The notes below the pieces were generated by a model. That model was not told the origin of the DNA. It worked only from the letters and a program-made list of their open reading frames with translations, and did not search any database. The translations under genes were made by a program, and so were the position numbers. A DNA stretch of 53,826 nucleotides, taken from NCBI GenBank assembly GCA_016212695.1, contig JACREX010000079.1, positions 1-53,826 on the forward strand. Direction: 5' to 3'. Every line of letters starts with the position of its first letter. Positions within the stretch are counted from its first letter, which is position 1. Source of the stretch: Bacteroidia bacterium (GTDB lineage: Bacteria; Bacteroidota; Bacteroidia; Bacteroidales; GWF2-35-48). Below are positions 24,676 to 34,809 of this stretch, piece after piece.

Positions 24676-27600
24676 TTAATATTTATTTTTTATGTTATAA
24701 AATTTATAAGGACCAAAACCTTTTACCTCAATATCTTTTCTATCGGGTTCAACAAATAAATCCGGAACATCTTTACGCTTGGCTTCTACTCTCCAATAAA
24801 ATTCACCATCCTGTATTTCCCCAAAAACCTCAAATGTATTTCCTAATAAATTATCAGCGCTTAACAGATAAGGGGTTTTTCCTTTTGCAGTCAATGTAAT
24901 TGTTTCAGATCCTTCTTGTACTAAAGCCTGAAAATAGTCCGGCAGATTTACTGTAGCTTTTCCGGCAATTAATTTACCTGTGCCTCTATAAAAAACAGCA
25001 TTTTCAGGACCTTCCAGTGTAGTGTGCACCAGATATTTATTTTTATCAACCGGATGGTCTATAATAAAATTCTTTACATTCGTGGCATCTACAACAAAAT
25101 GTAATGTACTACCATCCCAATCGAAAGAGATATTATTATCGCTGCTTCTGTCTTGTATAACTCCATAGCCCGATGGTCCGGTAAGAACAGATGCATTTAC
25201 TGAACCACTTGTCCATAAATCTCCACCAGGGTTTACAGAAAGCACTGCAGCATAAAATGGCGAACCCCAGGTGCCTTTACATACAACCAAAGGATAATTT
25301 TCAGAAGCAATTACAGAACCGGGTTCAAATTCACTTGACCAATCGTAAGCTGAATTTAAAGCTGTAAAATCACCCCAGGTTCCATCCCAACCGCATTGAA
25401 TAAAACTTTTTCCATTACCGTTGATAATTGATGGAGCACCATTTGTAAAATATAAATTATCTTCTAAGGTTGCGCTACCATGGACTTTTATGTCATTACT
25501 CACTTCTAATTTAAAAGTAGGGCTATTAGTCCCAATCCCAACATTCCCGTTTTTCAGTATTACCATAGCATTTGACCTAACCAAATGAGGAGGAGGAGGA
25601 ATATTAGAACTGCCATTACCCTTACCAACGATGAATATTGGGTCAGTATCAACCCAACTGGTAGAGGAAGTGCCGTAATCCCTGCCTTGTTGTCCTACCA
25701 TAAAACAGGCATAAGATGTTGCAGAGTTATTATGTCCTAATGCGGTTGCATAATTTCCGGAGGCATAATTGCCATGACCAAATGTACTTGCTCCATATCC
25801 AGTGGTATTACACGAATATCCCATGGCAATTGAGTAGGAATTTGTTGCATAATTGCTGATACCAACAGATACAGCGTAATCTCCGGTAGATTGAGATCCC
25901 TGGCCAAAAGCAAGTGAAGAATTATGATCAGCCAATGTTGAAGCAGAAATAGGATTGCCTGACGAATCAACCCCACTCCCTGCAGAACCAAAAGCAAAAC
26001 TTGCCTGGCCTGTAGCCTGCGCTCCTGCTCCAAATGCATAACTATATTGACCCGATGCATTTGCCCCAGCGCCTAAAGCATATGCATTTAATTGAGTTGC
26101 CTGCGCATTACTTCCAAGGGCATAGCTTTCGTCTCCTGTTGCTGATGCGTTTTTGCCAAATGCATAGCAATTTGTTGCAGCAGGAGAAGAACTACCGGCA
26201 ATAACATTTACTCCAAATGCAAAACTCCCACTACCTGATGCAGAAGAACTTTGGCCAAAAGCATAACTCCCGCTAGCTGTTGTTGAAGAATTATAACCAA
26301 ATGCATAAGAATTATTCCCATGCGCATGGGAATTTACACCAAATGAAAAGGCATCAGTAGCAGTAGCTTGAGCCATGTTGCCAAAAGAATAACTCCCGCT
26401 TCCAGTTGCAGAAGAACTTTTTCCAAATGCAAAACTATTGACAGCGCTGGCTGTTACACCATCGCCAAAGGCAAATGAGTTATCACTGTTAACCTGGGCA
26501 TTTTTTCCAATGGCAGTGGAATAATTTCCCAGCGCAGTGGCCTGGTAACCGAATGCCTGCGACCAGTTGCCTTTTGCTTTTGAATTGTATCCTGTGGACA
26601 TGGAATTAGTGCCGACATCAACAGGGCTGGTTACCAAAACCCTTCCTGAAAGGAATGCTTCTTTTTTCGGATACCAGAGTACTCTTGCGCCGGTTACAGT
26701 ATCCAATGAAGTGGCAGAAGAAATTTTAAAATAATTATCTGTTTCAAATGTTTTGGTAGAACTCCGTCCGCTCACTGCAAAGCTACCCCTGTTCTGAGCC
26801 TTTGCTGCATTTTCATTTACATACACATGGGCGCCATCGGGCCATACCACAAAAACCGTTTTTCCGCCTTTTTCCTTTACTTCAAATAAGGGAACCGAAT
26901 CAGCAGAAAGAGTATCGCCCTGTATTACCAACCTTCCTACCGGTGTTGTGGTTCCCAGTCCCATATAATTTCCGTTTTCGTAAAATAAAGAATTCCCAAG
27001 TGTGGAAGGGCTGGTGAATTTAGTAACATAATTTTGGGTTCCTGAAATAGAAGTGATGGCAGGCATCACCCAATCCACATTTCCTGTGGCATCAGACATC
27101 AGCACTTTGCCCGGCCCTTCGTTGTCATTCACATACCTGAAAGAACCAAAAACGTGCAAAGTGGCAGAAGGAGTTGATGTTCCTATTCCTAAGCGCAGCG
27201 TGTTGTTGTCCCAAAAAAACAAGGGGTTTCCGCCAAACATAGTATTGTTCCTGAATTGCACATAACCGTCCGATCCGCTGGCTGTATATTCTGCATGCAA
27301 ATGATTTCCGGAGGCTATAGTTCCTATCGTGGTTCCGACATTCACATGAAACGTGGTTCCGCTTAAGAACAAACCCATACCTGCAGAATAAGTTGTATTA
27401 TTATCTGTGGAAAATATATTAAAATGCGGATACATACCAGTTACCGTAGTGGCGCCGGCACCTGTAAGCGTTATCGTATCATCAGGATTTGTGTTGGATA
27501 TGGTGTCTCCGGAAATATTTATTCCCTGCCCTGCTATGAAAACGGCAGTATTCCCGGGCAGTCCCTGCAAACCCTGCGCACCATCCTGTGCAATGATCTG

Positions 27601-28170
27601 CCAGCCGTTACCGTCAAAAACATAAGATTTTTTATCTGCAGAATTATAATAGGCATTATTTACAACCGGGTTTGTCGGCGCTGTAGAAAATGTTCCGAGC
27701 CATACAACCGATATCCCGTTTTGTCCAGATACACCCTGCGGGCCCTGCTGTCCTTGTGGCCCCTGAACGCCGCTTGCCGCATACAGGGCATACGGAACAG
27801 ACAACAATTGAGTAACACCCATTTCTGTAAACGTGCTACCGCCTGTAGCGTCCAACTCGATTTTTATAAAATAAGGCCCGGCGCTCCAGTCAATGGATGC
27901 AAAAGAACCTGTAATAATTGTTCCGTTTCCTACATTAATATTTACAAGGCCAAACGCATTTGTAGTTGCTGAATGTTGCTCCATATACACTGCAGTACCG
28001 CCCACACTGCCTTGCAGCAGACTCACCCGGAGGCTCACCTGCTGGTTCGGTATTACCTCGCCGCCGGAATTTCTCACCACTGCCTGGTATTTGAAAGCAT
28101 GAGGACTTTGGGCGAATATAAATACGCTCAGAACCATGCAAAGAATAAAAAATACTATTTTAGTTTTCAT
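24676..28170 (-). CDS. Fibre protein with collagen-like and YadA-head repeats
   Basis: This protein of 1164 residues starts at the ATG at 28170, because the longer TTG start would precede the signal peptide (about 1-21, ending FIFAQ). Then come the Bacteroidota fibre N-domain (22-133, YQAVVRNSGGEVIPNQQVSL to QLLSVPYALY), a short collagen-like run (134-152, GPQGQQGPQG), and one VTGMYPHFNI unit. A long block of ~14-residue YadA-head-like repeats follows (SYAFGYNSSTTASG, SFAFG and similar). The tail from about 1044 (NFIIDHPVDKNKYLVHTTLE to FYWRVEAKRKD) is a conserved C-terminal domain seen in other fibre proteins, different from the S74 tail of its neighbours. It probably forms a trimeric surface fibre. 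There is no T9SS sorting domain or YadA barrel anchor. It starts 16 bp after the giant adhesin gene. Confidence 0.8.
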   Translation of the reverse strand: MKTKIVFFILCMVLSVFIFAQSPHAFKYQAVVRNSGGEVIPNQQVSLRVSLLQGSVGGTAVYMEQHSATTNAFGLVNINVGNGTIITGSFASIDWSAGPYFIKIELDATGGSTFTEMGVTQLLSVPYALYAASGVQGPQGQQGPQGVSGQNGISVVWLGTFSTAPTNPVVNNAYYNSADKKSYVFDGNGWQIIAQDGAQGLQGLPGNTAVFIAGQGINISGDTISNTNPDDTITLTGAGATTVTGMYPHFNIFSTDNNTTYSAGMGLFLSGTTFHVNVGTTIGTIASGNHLHAEYTASGSDGYVQFRNNTMFGGNPLFFWDNNTLRLGIGTSTPSATLHVFGSFRYVNDNEGPGKVLMSDATGNVDWVMPAITSISGTQNYVTKFTSPSTLGNSLFYENGNYMGLGTTTPVGRLVIQGDTLSADSVPLFEVKEKGGKTVFVVWPDGAHVYVNENAAKAQNRGSFAVSGRSSTKTFETDNYFKISSATSLDTVTGARVLWYPKKEAFLSGRVLVTSPVDVGTNSMSTGYNSKAKGNWSQAFGYQATALGNYSTAIGKNAQVNSDNSFAFGDGVTASAVNSFAFGKSSSATGSGSYSFGNMAQATATDAFSFGVNSHAHGNNSYAFGYNSSTTASGSYAFGQSSSASGSGSFAFGVNVIAGSSSPAATNCYAFGKNASATGDESYALGSNAQATQLNAYALGAGANASGQYSYAFGAGAQATGQASFAFGSAGSGVDSSGNPISASTLADHNSSLAFGQGSQSTGDYAVSVGISNYATNSYSIAMGYSCNTTGYGASTFGHGNYASGNYATALGHNNSATSYACFMVGQQGRDYGTSSTSWVDTDPIFIVGKGNGSSNIPPPPHLVRSNAMVILKNGNVGIGTNSPTFKLEVSNDIKVHGSATLEDNLYFTNGAPSIINGNGKSFIQCGWDGTWGDFTALNSAYDWSSEFEPGSVIASENYPLVVCKGTWGSPFYAAVLSVNPGGDLWTSGSVNASVLTGPSGYGVIQDRSSDNNISFDWDGSTLHFVVDATNVKNFIIDHPVDKNKYLVHTTLEGPENAVFYRGTGKLIAGKATVNLPDYFQALVQEGSETITLTAKGKTPYLLSADNLLGNTFEVFGEIQDGEFYWRVEAKRKDVPDLFVEPDRKDIEVKGFGPYKFYNIKNKY

Positions 28171-28186
28171 AGTCGTATGTTTTAGA

Positions 28187-31100
28187 TTATTCAACTACTA
28201 ATTTTTTTCTGAATATTTTATCACACTTTATTTCTAACGTGTAGATTCCCGATGAAAGAGCGCCCCGTTCAAGATAGAATTCACCGGATGAAATATTTTC
28301 AGAGAGTCTCACTTTCTTTCCTGTAATATCATACAAAGTCAAAGTATATGCTTTAATTCCTTTATCAGAAAAAACAATCCTGCATTTATCTTTCATTGGA
28401 TTCGGAGAGATATATGCAAGAGGTAAATCTTCAGAACCGTATAAATCACTGTTTGAAATCACCACTTCCACTGTATTGGAAAGAGATTGTGTAAACGGGC
28501 TGCTCATGGTTTTGAACATTGCAGTGGGAATACAATTTCCACCGGGTTTGATGGCTGCAATCATATACCGGGTAATACCCGGGGTGAGGGCTGTGTCTGT
28601 ATAAAAATTAACAGTGCCGGGAACAACAGCCAGTTCTACCCATCCACTAGACGCCTGCCATTTATAAATCCTGTAAAAATTAAATGTAAACCCTTCATAA
28701 TTATCCGGCCATAACAGGTTGTATCCGCCGGTAGCAGGCATTACCGAAAGATGCAGAGTCCGGTGCCGCGCGCTCATTCCGGTTTCATTGCCGCAGGTAT
28801 CAATTTTGGCAAGTTTGTAACGTGAATAATTCTGATCAGGAAGCGACAATGCATCTACAAACAGGCTGAGGCTGTCATATGGAACCATTCCGATGGGATT
28901 ATAAATTCCTCCGTTGCTTTCTTTGTAAATTTTATAGAATTCAATGACGCCGGTTTGTTCTTTTTCCCATACAATTATATTTTTATTAATTGTTGAATCC
29001 ACAAGGGCTATGCAGATGTCCGGCGCTGCAATGGAAATCTCATTGAGTGTTATCTGGCTATTTCCTGTACAACCGTTAACATCTGTAACTGTTACCGAAT
29101 AGTTTCCTGCAGTAGTAACACCTGTTTGTGAAACTGTGTCACCATTCGACCAGAGATATTCTATAAATTGGAATGTAGTCGAAAGTATTACCGTATCAGG
29201 GACACATGCAGTCAAATACCCATCTGAATGAATTACCGGAGCGGGGTTTGCATTTATTGTAACACTGATGTTGTTTGAATGAGAGGTGCAATTATAATTA
29301 TTCGTAACAAGTGCATTATAACTTCCATTTGCTGCAGCAGTATAGGATGAACCGGTAGCATTATAAATGTTGTTTTCGTTCTTTTGCCACTGATAGGTTA
29401 ATCCGGATCCTGCATTTGCTGTTAAAATAACAGAACCGCCCATGCAGAATACCGTATCGCTTGCAGCGGCAATCGTAGCTTCCGGTTTAGGCTTCACTTC
29501 AACCGATATATTAACGGCTGATCCTGTGCAACCCGAAGCAGAAGGTATCACATGATATGTAACCTGGTGCGGTGCGATATCAGAATTGGTTAAGGTTTGA
29601 AAAATTATAGAACCGCTTCCGTCTGCTGCGCCGGTAATCTGTGCAGGAGACAGGGCTGTCCATGTATAAGAAGTGTAAGATATCGACGAAGTAAGAGAAA
29701 TATTTGTGGTCTCGCCGCTGCAGATGGAACTGTTGGTCGGGTTTGCAGAAACCACAGGATAAGGATTCACAGTAATGATTGCAGTAATTGGCGTACCAAA
29801 ACAATTATGGTAGCCCGGTATTATGGTATATGTTACATCCTCCGGGTTATTTCCTGTATTATACAGGGACTGTGAAATAACAGAACCTGTTCCGTTTGCT
29901 GCGCCGGTAATAACGGGAGCATACGCTGCAGTCCAACTAAACTGCGCGCCGTTAACATTCGATGATAATCCGATGGTAGCGGTACTGAAAGTACATATAG
30001 ATTGCGATGGCGGCGTGGCTGAAGCATTGGGTATAGGATATACTGTAATAATAGAATGAACGGTTGTATTATTACAAGCCGGATGCGAAACTGTGATGGT
30101 GTAATTGACCGAGCCATCCACAGAACCGGGATTATTGAGAACTTGATTTATGGTATCGCCGGAATCCGCTGAAGCGCCGTTTACATTCGTTTGAACGACA
30201 GTCCATGTAATAGAAGAACCGGGTATGTTTGCATTAAGGGCAATGTTAGTTGCAGCACCGCTGCATATAGCTTGTGACGTAGGTGTTGACGTTACTGTAA
30301 GCTGAGGATAAACGGTTACAGTTGCAGAAATCTGAGAGCCGGTGCAAAAAGCAGTTGCCGGAGTGATAGTATATTGCGCTGTTCCGGTAGAAGTTCCCGT
30401 AACAGTTAATACCTGGGCTATTGTATCCCCTGTTGCAGGGGTTGCCCCTGATATGCCGGTCTGATTAACGGTCCAACTGAATTGAGCGCCGGCAACATTT
30501 GAAGATAATGCCACAGCAGGTGCAAATCCGCTGCAGATATCCTGCAATGGTGGAACTGCTGCAACATCCGGAATCGGGTGAACAACAGCAACAGCATGAA
30601 TAGTTGAATCATGACAATTTGGATACGATACTGTAATTGTATAATCTGCAGTTCCATCCGTAAAGCCGGTAGTAGTAAGCGTTTGATTAATGGTATCGCC
30701 TGTTCCCTGCGCTGCGCCGTTCACATCAGTCTGGTCAACCAACCATGAAATAGCAGAACCCGGAATGTTGGTATTCAGAACGAAATTTACATCAGAACCG
30801 CTGCATATGGCATGCGAAGGAGGAGTTGCCGATACGGAAAGCGGCGGATGAACTGTAACAATTGTAGAAAGCGTAGAACCAGTGCAGAACCCAGTTGAAG
30901 GAATAATTGTATAATTTACTGTCCCGGCTGAAGTACCGGTAGCAGATAATACCTGCGCTATAGTATCGCCAGACAGAGCAGTTGAAGCGGTTGCTCCGGC
31001 AGCGCCGGATTGTGTGACTGTCCAGTTGAATTGTGTTCCGGCAGTATTTGAAGATAAAACAAACCCTGTAGAAAATCCGCTGCAGAAAACCTGCGATGAC

Positions 31101-33163
31101 GGCGTTACTGCTGCATCAGGAGTGAGATATACATGAACAGTATCATTCAGAAGAATGCCGCTGCATCCGGTGGAATCATTAATACTGATGAGAATGTAGT
31201 TAATAGTATCGGTTGGCGTTACTGAAAAAACATAAGGCGTAGTGACGATATTATTCACAGTAGTATCATGAACACCATTATTGTAAACCAATGTCCAGGG
31301 ATGTTTCCCGGTAAGGTTCACGGAAACATTAGCCGTATTTCCAGTACAAAGCGGAGCGCTGGCGGTGAGACTGGCTGTCGGATGTTGATAAACCGTTGCA
31401 GTAAATGAACCCACACTTCCGATATCATTCGCATCTGTAATGCTGACCAGGGAGTAAGTGGTAGTAACACCGGGAGAAACATTAAATGTATAAGGAGTAG
31501 TATTAATTCCTGAAATCGTGTGATTTGTGCTTCCATCAGAATACACAATAGTCCATGGCGCTTCTCCTGTCAAATCCACGGTTAAGCTGGTATTGGCCTC
31601 CAGACACTGAGACTGAGCGCTGCTGATGTTGGCAGTCGGCACTTTATAAACTTTGAAATCATCAATATAAAGATTATACATATCTATAGCGCTATAGCAA
31701 TCGAAACCCAAATAATATACGCCGGATGAAGATACTGTGAATGGAGTTAAAGATGTACTAAATGTTGTATTAGTAAGATTAGAGTAATTCACAATTTGTG
31801 TTGTCATGGCTGAAGATGTCTGCGAAGTGCCAATCATTACCTTTAAATTTTCAGGATATGTTGCGGATTGAACCTTATATAAGAATCTCACTTTATAATT
31901 TACCCCGGCATCAAGGTATAAACATCTCGATAATAACCAATCGTTTGCCGCACTGCTCGAATTATAAGAATATTCATAAGCCGGAGTACTGTTATATCCC
32001 GACGTATTATTAACATACCAGGTTTTTCCATCGGCATTGACATCCTCGATTTTCCAGGCTTCACGTTCTGCCACAGAATTGAAACCTGTATAATAAGAAA
32101 TCGTTTCAGGAATTGTTTTTCGTGCAGTATCGGTCTTTTGATCATCATATGCATTAGCATCTCCGGGAACGCCGCTTACTGAAACATTAATAATGTAATC
32201 GCCCGGAACAGGAGTATGCACTTTATGAATAAATGTATAAGACAACGATGAATCGGGCAAAATGGAAGATGTAATATTTTCTGTAACAGGGGAACCCCCG
32301 TTTACCGTGTAATTGACTTGAAAATTACTGATAGCTCCTGCACCGTAATTTTTAATGGTGGTAATAACCGGAAAACTATCCAACTCGCATGTCGGCTGGG
32401 GCAGGGTTAAAGAAGCAATGGCTGCATCTACGGGTAAGACTTCATAAATAGAAATATCATCAATATAAAGTGAATCCATATTTGCAGCGCTGTAAGCATA
32501 AAAGCCCATATTATAGACTCCGGATGCTGAGACTGTAAAATTAGTAGAAGAACACAGATACGACTGGTTTGATATTGTACCCAGGTCAGTAACTAAGTTT
32601 GTTAAGGAACCAGCCTGTGGCGATGTACCGCAATACACCTTTAATTTCTCGGGCCAACTGGAAGATTTTACCCTGTACCAAAACTTAAGTTTGTAAGTAG
32701 AACCTGCATTAAAATTTATACAGGGAGTGACATACAAATCATTGGCCGTATTTGTAGCATGATACGGATATGCGGCGGTACGAAAACTTGAATGCGAGCA
32801 GGAAGAATTCGAGATAACATTCCATTTTTTTCCATCTCCATTCGCATCAATAACAGTCCATCCGGAAACATCTTCGCTTGCTTCAAAACCCATGGTATAA
32901 GGAGTATTTTGGGGATTAATCTGTGTTATATTTATATGAGCCGTGTCGTTGATAAAATTTGTTTCATTCGAGAGCTGCGTGTATGCTGTAACATTATAAA
33001 TTCCAGGAACAGAAAAATCAGCAGTTGCAGTAAACATATAATTAGCGGTTGCTCCTGCAGCCAACGTTCCTGAATAGGTTTCAGTGGCAATAACAGAACC
33101 GTTCACTTTAAAGCTAAGCGGAATTGAAGAAATGGTTTGTGTTCCGAAATTTTTTATCACCAC
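28187..33163 (-). CDS. Giant T9SS adhesin, part after the in-frame TGA
   Basis: The frame is open from 33331 and continues the 391-residue upstream part across one TGA at 33332-33334. The GTG at 33163 is only the first candidate start, and the part lacks its own signal peptide. It contains CARDB-like segments (GVVIKNFGTQTISSIPLSF), at least two cleaved-adhesin/MAM-like domains ending LYIDDISIYEV and LYIDDFKVYKV, then a series of about six PKD-like domains (ATPPSHAICSG..., VPPLQDICSG..., SQSICTFS...). A T9SS type A sorting domain closes it (YISPNPMKDKCRIVF to FRKKLVVE). If read through, the whole protein would have about 2106 residues. As it stands this half is probably not exported. Confidence 0.72.
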   Translation of the reverse strand: MVIKNFGTQTISSIPLSFKVNGSVIATETYSGTLAAGATANYMFTATADFSVPGIYNVTAYTQLSNETNFINDTAHINITQINPQNTPYTMGFEASEDVSGWTVIDANGDGKKWNVISNSSCSHSSFRTAAYPYHATNTANDLYVTPCINFNAGSTYKLKFWYRVKSSSWPEKLKVYCGTSPQAGSLTNLVTDLGTISNQSYLCSSTNFTVSASGVYNMGFYAYSAANMDSLYIDDISIYEVLPVDAAIASLTLPQPTCELDSFPVITTIKNYGAGAISNFQVNYTVNGGSPVTENITSSILPDSSLSYTFIHKVHTPVPGDYIINVSVSGVPGDANAYDDQKTDTARKTIPETISYYTGFNSVAEREAWKIEDVNADGKTWYVNNTSGYNSTPAYEYSYNSSSAANDWLLSRCLYLDAGVNYKVRFLYKVQSATYPENLKVMIGTSQTSSAMTTQIVNYSNLTNTTFSTSLTPFTVSSSGVYYLGFDCYSAIDMYNLYIDDFKVYKVPTANISSAQSQCLEANTSLTVDLTGEAPWTIVYSDGSTNHTISGINTTPYTFNVSPGVTTTYSLVSITDANDIGSVGSFTATVYQHPTASLTASAPLCTGNTANVSVNLTGKHPWTLVYNNGVHDTTVNNIVTTPYVFSVTPTDTINYILISINDSTGCSGILLNDTVHVYLTPDAAVTPSSQVFCSGFSTGFVLSSNTAGTQFNWTVTQSGAAGATASTALSGDTIAQVLSATGTSAGTVNYTIIPSTGFCTGSTLSTIVTVHPPLSVSATPPSHAICSGSDVNFVLNTNIPGSAISWLVDQTDVNGAAQGTGDTINQTLTTTGFTDGTADYTITVSYPNCHDSTIHAVAVVHPIPDVAAVPPLQDICSGFAPAVALSSNVAGAQFSWTVNQTGISGATPATGDTIAQVLTVTGTSTGTAQYTITPATAFCTGSQISATVTVYPQLTVTSTPTSQAICSGAATNIALNANIPGSSITWTVVQTNVNGASADSGDTINQVLNNPGSVDGSVNYTITVSHPACNNTTVHSIITVYPIPNASATPPSQSICTFSTATIGLSSNVNGAQFSWTAAYAPVITGAANGTGSVISQSLYNTGNNPEDVTYTIIPGYHNCFGTPITAIITVNPYPVVSANPTNSSICSGETTNISLTSSISYTSYTWTALSPAQITGAADGSGSIIFQTLTNSDIAPHQVTYHVIPSASGCTGSAVNISVEVKPKPEATIAAASDTVFCMGGSVILTANAGSGLTYQWQKNENNIYNATGSSYTAAANGSYNALVTNNYNCTSHSNNISVTINANPAPVIHSDGYLTACVPDTVILSTTFQFIEYLWSNGDTVSQTGVTTAGNYSVTVTDVNGCTGNSQITLNEISIAAPDICIALVDSTINKNIIVWEKEQTGVIEFYKIYKESNGGIYNPIGMVPYDSLSLFVDALSLPDQNYSRYKLAKIDTCGNETGMSARHRTLHLSVMPATGGYNLLWPDNYEGFTFNFYRIYKWQASSGWVELAVVPGTVNFYTDTALTPGITRYMIAAIKPGGNCIPTAMFKTMSSPFTQSLSNTVEVVISNSDLYGSEDLPLAYISPNPMKDKCRIVFSDKGIKAYTLTLYDITGKKVRLSENISSGEFYLERGALSSGIYTLEIKCDKIFRKKLVVE

Positions 33164-33331
33164 GCCGATATGTTCTGCAGAAGTGAAAGAACAAGAAGAT
33201 GTCGGACTTGGTTGGAAGAAACCGGATATTCCGGCATCAAAAGGTGGCTGTACATAATAATATTTATTATTATTTACCGTCGGATTCGCGCATAAATCAG
33301 AAACCTGTCCTGCCAGGTGCAGTGTGTATAT

Positions 33332-34507
33332 TCACCCGGAAGTCATTGCCGGCGATACGATGATGGTAAATGTTTTTCCCATTTCACAACCTGAACCGGT
33401 AAGATTTGTAATTGAGTAAGTACCGCCCGGCCCGGAAAAAGTGAAATCGCTTGCCGAAACGCTGGAAATATAAACAGGTTTATTCAAATTAAACGTGAGC
33501 GTGGTTGAATTAAAAGCAACTGTAGTTGTATCTGCAACAAGCGCCGGTGATGAGACATCTATCCCGGCTGTGCCGCCTGTGAAACTTAAAGAAAAACCCG
33601 AACCGCCGCCGGAATAATTATCAATCAATAAAGCGTATCTTTGCCCTGCCGTAACTGCAACAGGGCTGCACCACGCACTGCCGGAACCGCCTTCAGACGG
33701 ATTTACTCCTGAAGAATTACAACCTGTGTTTCCTGCTGTGGCGGAATAATTGCATCTCACAGGAGCCAGGCCGGTAAAAATATCTTCGCAGGTATTGTTA
33801 GATAGATTATACAATGCCCAGTCATAGTCATCCGCAGTATTTACCGAAAACCATAAATTACCCGAAGCGCCTACTGTGAAAGTGAACCATTTTGAATAGT
33901 GTTCTCCTGTTAAAAGACATACCCAGCTTGTAGTTGTTGCAAGTTCGTTGATATTACCGCCGCTGGTATAAGGCTGGGTTGTAGAATATGTGGCTGTGCA
34001 AAGCGGAACAGAACCGAAACAGTCGCCGAGTGTTGGTTCAGCTACCCGGATTCCGAAAGTTCCGTAATTACCGCTTCCGACTCCCCATACTCTAATGTAA
34101 ACAGTATTACCGGCTGTAAGCCCGGCCTGATTAATTACCGGCATGGTTGCCGAGCAGTAATTGTCGCTACAGTTGATTAATGTTAAAGGGCCGGAGCAGG
34201 ATGTGGCAGAATAAAGAGCCATACCGGCATCGGTAAGCGTTCCTGCCTGCAGGTCAATTACAATATTTCCGTTTGAAGGGACTACTACAGAATACCAGAC
34301 ATCGCCGTTTATATAATTCCCGCAATCCGGCGCAGGGATTCCGGCAGTAGCCGTTGCCCCAACATTTGTTGTGCTCAGATATGTTGTCGTATTAACGGTC
34401 AGCGATACGGCGCCACAGACATTATCATTAGCGGGCTGGGCAAATACATCAGTTATACAGCCTAATAAAAACAAACCGGTTGTAAAAGAGAGAATAAATT
34501 TTTTCAT
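33332..34507 (-). CDS. Giant T9SS adhesin, N-terminal part cut by TGA
   Basis: These 391 residues have a signal peptide (about 1-23, ending DVFAQ), two PPC/CUB-like beta domains (CGAVSLTV... to GTFGIRVAEP, and CFGSVPLCTATYS... to GFSLSFTGG), and the beginning of an Ig-like segment (TFNLNKPVYISSVSASDFTFSG in two parts). It stops at SPAMTSG with TGA. The next codons, in the same frame, read IYTLHLAGQVSDLCANPTVN, the natural continuation of such a domain. A single G-to-T change (GGA to TGA) would explain the stop. The truncated product would lack a T9SS signal and therefore probably not be surface-attached. Confidence 0.75.
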   Translation of the reverse strand: MKKFILSFTTGLFLLGCITDVFAQPANDNVCGAVSLTVNTTTYLSTTNVGATATAGIPAPDCGNYINGDVWYSVVVPSNGNIVIDLQAGTLTDAGMALYSATSCSGPLTLINCSDNYCSATMPVINQAGLTAGNTVYIRVWGVGSGNYGTFGIRVAEPTLGDCFGSVPLCTATYSTTQPYTSGGNINELATTTSWVCLLTGEHYSKWFTFTVGASGNLWFSVNTADDYDWALYNLSNNTCEDIFTGLAPVRCNYSATAGNTGCNSSGVNPSEGGSGSAWCSPVAVTAGQRYALLIDNYSGGGSGFSLSFTGGTAGIDVSSPALVADTTTVAFNSTTLTFNLNKPVYISSVSASDFTFSGPGGTYSITNLTGSGCEMGKTFTIIVSPAMTSG

Positions 34508-34590
34508 GGTTAAATAATTTTAGATTTGGATATTTACAAAATTAAACAACAATTTGTGGAATTATTAAATATTTGTTATACTCTGCGTGG

Positions 34591-34627
34591 GCGTGAGCCA
34601 CGTTGTGGCAACGCCACTCATCGTGGG
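34591..34627 (+). repeat. 37-bp dispersed repeat, copy B
   Basis: This copy is 35/37 identical to the reverse complement of 17359-17395. It begins GCGTGAGCCACGTTGTGGC and ends CACTCATCGTGGG. Confidence 0.8.
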
Positions 34628-34632
34628 ATACT

Positions 34633-34650
34633 TACCTACCGTAGGCAGGA
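34633..34650. repeat. Dispersed palindrome, CCTRCC...GGCAGG family
   Basis: ACCTACCGTAGGCAGG is a short, slightly reduced copy of the palindromes at 12139, 13182 and 22044. Confidence 0.5.
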
Positions 34651-34809
34651 AATTATACATAGTAAAGTAGGCAGTCGCAGTAGGCGGCAGCAGGCGAATA
34701 ACTGCTTACTGCCACTGCTAACTGCTACTTGTAGAAATGTACGAATAGTTCGGCTTTGCTCACCATAGGTTTATCCCGTTTTATGTATAGCATTTATTAG
34801 CAGGCTATT

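Larger units (their letters stand above)
34508..34809. other. Intergenic region with repeats
   Basis: This 302-bp gap carries the 37-bp dispersed repeat (34591-34627), a palindrome (34633-34650) and runs of CTGCTTACTGCC-like short repeats (about 34665-34735). No gene or RNA was recognised. A TAATTTTG-like box in the first 60 bp on the minus strand may serve the downstream adhesin gene. Confidence 0.55.

Noticed and set aside
24676-28170. Classical trimeric autotransporter
   Set aside because: Head-like repeats are present, but there is no C-terminal YadA barrel anchor.
33332-33334. TGA read as a sense codon in this organism
   Set aside because: The enoyl-CoA hydratase and nitronate monooxygenase genes end naturally at TGA, so TGA works as a stop here.
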